DNA of 8,607 bases, taken from assembly GCA_035997675.1 (NCBI GenBank), contig DASYIJ010000272.1, forward strand, positions 1 to 8,607. Direction: 5' to 3'. A program made the position numbers and the translations under genes. This DNA comes from JALYZC01 sp035997675. GTDB lineage: Bacteria > Actinomycetota > Thermoleophilia > Solirubrobacterales > Solirubrobacteraceae. A model generated the notes under the pieces. The model was not told the DNA's origin and ran no database searches. It saw nothing but the letters and a program-made list of their open reading frames with translations. Positions 7,202-8,607 of the stretch are shown here, in pieces. The first letter of the stretch is position 1, and each line of letters starts with the position of its first letter.

Positions 7202-7459
7202 CTAGCCGCCGGAGACCATGGCCACAACCCGGATCTCGCGCGCACCCTCGACCGGGCAGGTCAGGCCGCCGTGCTCCCGCACGTCGGTCCCATCCACATA
7301 GACGTTCAGATGCCGGTTGAGCTCACCCCGCTCGTTGAACAGCAGGTCGGCGACCGGAAGCGCATGCAGCGCATCTCCAACCGTGTCGGCTTCGACATCG
7401 AAACGCTGCCGGCCCTCGGCCTGCGCAGCCAGGATGCTGGGCACCACTACCTGGGCCAT
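7202..7459 (-). CDS. MoaD/ThiS-like ubiquitin-fold small protein
   Basis: Seen: 85 residues. It starts with a beta strand (MAQVVVPSIL), has a hydrophobic TVGDALHAL helix at 26-34, then LNVYVDGTDVRE at 51-62, and ends IRVVAMVSGG. The C-terminal Gly-Gly is the hallmark of MoaD, ThiS and archaeal SAMP proteins. Known: these proteins are adenylated at the Gly-Gly end by an E1-like enzyme (MoeB/ThiF), then act as sulfur carriers or are attached to target lysines. No E1-like gene, MoaE or thiamine gene is in the window, so a molybdopterin or thiamine role is not supported by context. The ATG at 7459 overlaps the last 13 bases of the propeller gene and is preceded by GAGG at a 7-base spacing, inside that gene. 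The tight overlap suggests co-translation and a shared function. The biochemical role is unknown. Confidence 0.88.
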   Translation of the reverse strand: MAQVVVPSILAAQAEGRQRFDVEADTVGDALHALPVADLLFNERGELNRHLNVYVDGTDVREHGGLTCPVEGAREIRVVAMVSGG

Positions 7460-8550
7460 TCGGTGACCTCGACGGACAGGATCGGGGGAAGGTGTCGCAT
7501 CCCCTCGAGCCAGACCTCGCCGGCGGTCAAGGCGAAGAACGAACCGCTCTGAGTGCCGAAATAGAGCGACTCGGTGTCGGAGGCCGAGGCTTCACGAAGG
7601 ACAGCGGCCCAGGCCTGCTTCGGCAGACCGTCAGCCATGAGCTCCCAGGTCTCTCCGCTGTTCCTCGTTCGGTAGACGGCGAGCTGACCGCCTGAGGAGT
7701 GGTGGTACTCGGGGCTCTTCTCGGGGATCACGAACGCCTGCTCTGGATCCGTCGGGTCGATCATGATGGGAAAGCCAAAACCGCTCGGCAGCCCATTTCC
7801 GTCCAGTCGCTGCCAGCTGTCGCCGTTGTCGTCAGAAAGGTACACCCCGTAATGGTTCTGCTGCCAAAGCCGATCCCGCTGCGGGTGAAGCAAAAGCTTG
7901 TGCGGGCACTGCCCGACCTCCGGATAGGGATCACCCAGGAACTCGGCTAACACGTTCCGGTTGGCCGGTATCCACGTCTCGCCGTTGTCATCGGAGCGAA
8001 AGACACCGGCCGCGGTGATGCCAACGTACATACGCCGGTCGTTCTGACGGTCCAGCTGGATGGAGTGGCAGCACATGCCACCGGCACCGGGAAACCACCG
8101 CTCGCGTGTCGGGTGCTCCAGGATGCTCTGGTTCACCTCCCAGGTGTCACCGCCGTCGTCGGAGCGAAAGAGCGCTCCCGGAGCGGCCCCGAGATACAGC
8201 GTGTTCGGATCCGCCGGCCGGCCGGGCTCGACGTGCCACACGGCATCCAGCGTCAGCCCTGACTCCTCGGGCAGCCCGATCTTCCTTGAGCGCCGCCACG
8301 TCCTGCCGCGGTCGGTCGAGCGCTGCACGGACGACCCGTAGACGCGATGGTTGGCCGCCGCGTACAGCGTCCCATCGCGCGGATCGACCACCGCGTGGAA
8401 GATCCCCCAGCCGTCGAGCAGGGGTCCCTCCGTTCGCCACCGTTGGCGATCGTCGTCGCCCGACAGCAGGAACAGCCCCTTGGTGGTGCCGACTAGCGCG
8501 ACAACGCCGATCGCTGAACCTCCATCTCCCGCCGCGGAACCTGGCGGCAC
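7447..8550 (-). CDS. Asp-box (BNR) beta-propeller protein, sialidase-like by fold only
   Basis: Seen: about 367 residues carrying repeated Asp-boxes (S-x-D-x-G-x-T-W): STDRGRTW at 78-85, SDDGGDTW at 130-137, SDDNGETW at 186-193, SDDNGDSW at 239-246, a degenerate RNSGETW at 296-302, and a possible further relic AGEVW near 343-347. Other notable segments are GGMCCHSIQLD (157-167), VGQCPHKLLLHP (212-223) and QNHYGVYLSDD (231-241). Known: Asp-boxes are structural turns of beta-propellers and do not prove sialidase activity; the sialidase FRIP motif and arginine triad are not evident. No signal peptide is seen, so it is probably cytoplasmic. It overlaps the MoaD-like gene by 13 bp. The start is uncertain: GTG at 8550 is the only usual in-frame start in the window, the frame stays open to the right edge, and the first fold strand (VVALVGTTKGLFLL) begins at residue 16. 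Function unknown. Confidence 0.88.
   Translation of the reverse strand: MPPGSAAGDGGSAIGVVALVGTTKGLFLLSGDDDRQRWRTEGPLLDGWGIFHAVVDPRDGTLYAAANHRVYGSSVQRSTDRGRTWRRSRKIGLPEESGLTLDAVWHVEPGRPADPNTLYLGAAPGALFRSDDGGDTWEVNQSILEHPTRERWFPGAGGMCCHSIQLDRQNDRRMYVGITAAGVFRSDDNGETWIPANRNVLAEFLGDPYPEVGQCPHKLLLHPQRDRLWQQNHYGVYLSDDNGDSWQRLDGNGLPSGFGFPIMIDPTDPEQAFVIPEKSPEYHHSSGGQLAVYRTRNSGETWELMADGLPKQAWAAVLREASASDTESLYFGTQSGSFFALTAGEVWLEGMRHLPPILSVEVTEWPR
8519..8523 (-). promoter_or_regulatory. GGAGG Shine-Dalgarno-like site near the propeller gene start
   Basis: The minus strand reads GGAGG, followed after seven bases by an in-frame ATC (codon 14 of the frame starting at GTG 8550). The position is ideal for a start just before the conserved first beta strand, yet no ATG, GTG or TTG is in frame there. 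It may mark a rare ATC start, a lost start codon, or chance. Confidence 0.35.
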
Positions 8551-8607
8551 CCTACCATCGCGGCCGAGCCGGAGCGAACGACCAGCAACCGAGCCGACGG
8601 TGATGCT
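8551..8607. other. Right edge, upstream of the propeller gene
   Basis: These 57 bases contain no stop in the propeller frame on the minus strand, so they may be coding (either an N-terminal extension or the end of another gene) or leader sequence. No promoter is recognised. Confidence 0.4.

Noticed and set aside
7447..8550. Assignment of the propeller as a true sialidase
   Set aside because: Asp-boxes are structural and occur in many propellers. No FRIP motif, arginine triad or signal peptide is visible.

Overview
The window looks like chromosomal DNA from a very GC-rich actinobacterium. The gene order rodZ-like, cinA, thpR, recA, with an RNA 2',3'-cyclic phosphodiesterase gene between cinA and recA, suggests the Thermoleophilia/Solirubrobacterales. 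That taxonomic placement is an inference from gene order and protein flavour, not from a search. All seven genes supported here lie on the minus strand, so transcription runs from high to low coordinates.

Right part (8550 to 7202): a five- to six-bladed Asp-box (BNR) beta-propeller protein, labelled 'sialidase-like' in many annotations, overlaps by 13 bp a small MoaD/ThiS ubiquitin-fold protein that ends in Gly-Gly. Twenty bases further on begins a 923-residue AAA-type LuxR regulator (7181-4410), probably in the same transcription unit. A 129-bp gap follows, holding a striking nested inverted repeat. Next is a second LuxR-type regulator with an N-terminal receiver domain (4280-3447). No sensor kinase lies in the window.

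Left part (3226 to 1): a conserved housekeeping operon. A RodZ-like membrane HTH protein, CinA and ThpR are joined by two identical GTGA start/stop overlaps. A 181-bp gap then precedes recA, which is cut by the window edge. That gap carries a good LexA (SOS) box, so recA probably has its own damage-inducible promoter as well as operon read-through. The 220-bp gap between the regulator block and rodZ holds a possible terminator hairpin and a possible leaderless promoter.

The least understood element is the propeller/MoaD-like pair. As far as I know, similar pairs recur in bacterial genomes without a described function. The Gly-Gly tail invites a test of protein conjugation or sulfur transfer. 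No rRNA, tRNA, CRISPR array, insertion sequence or integrase is visible. No gene-free stretch exceeds 300 bases.
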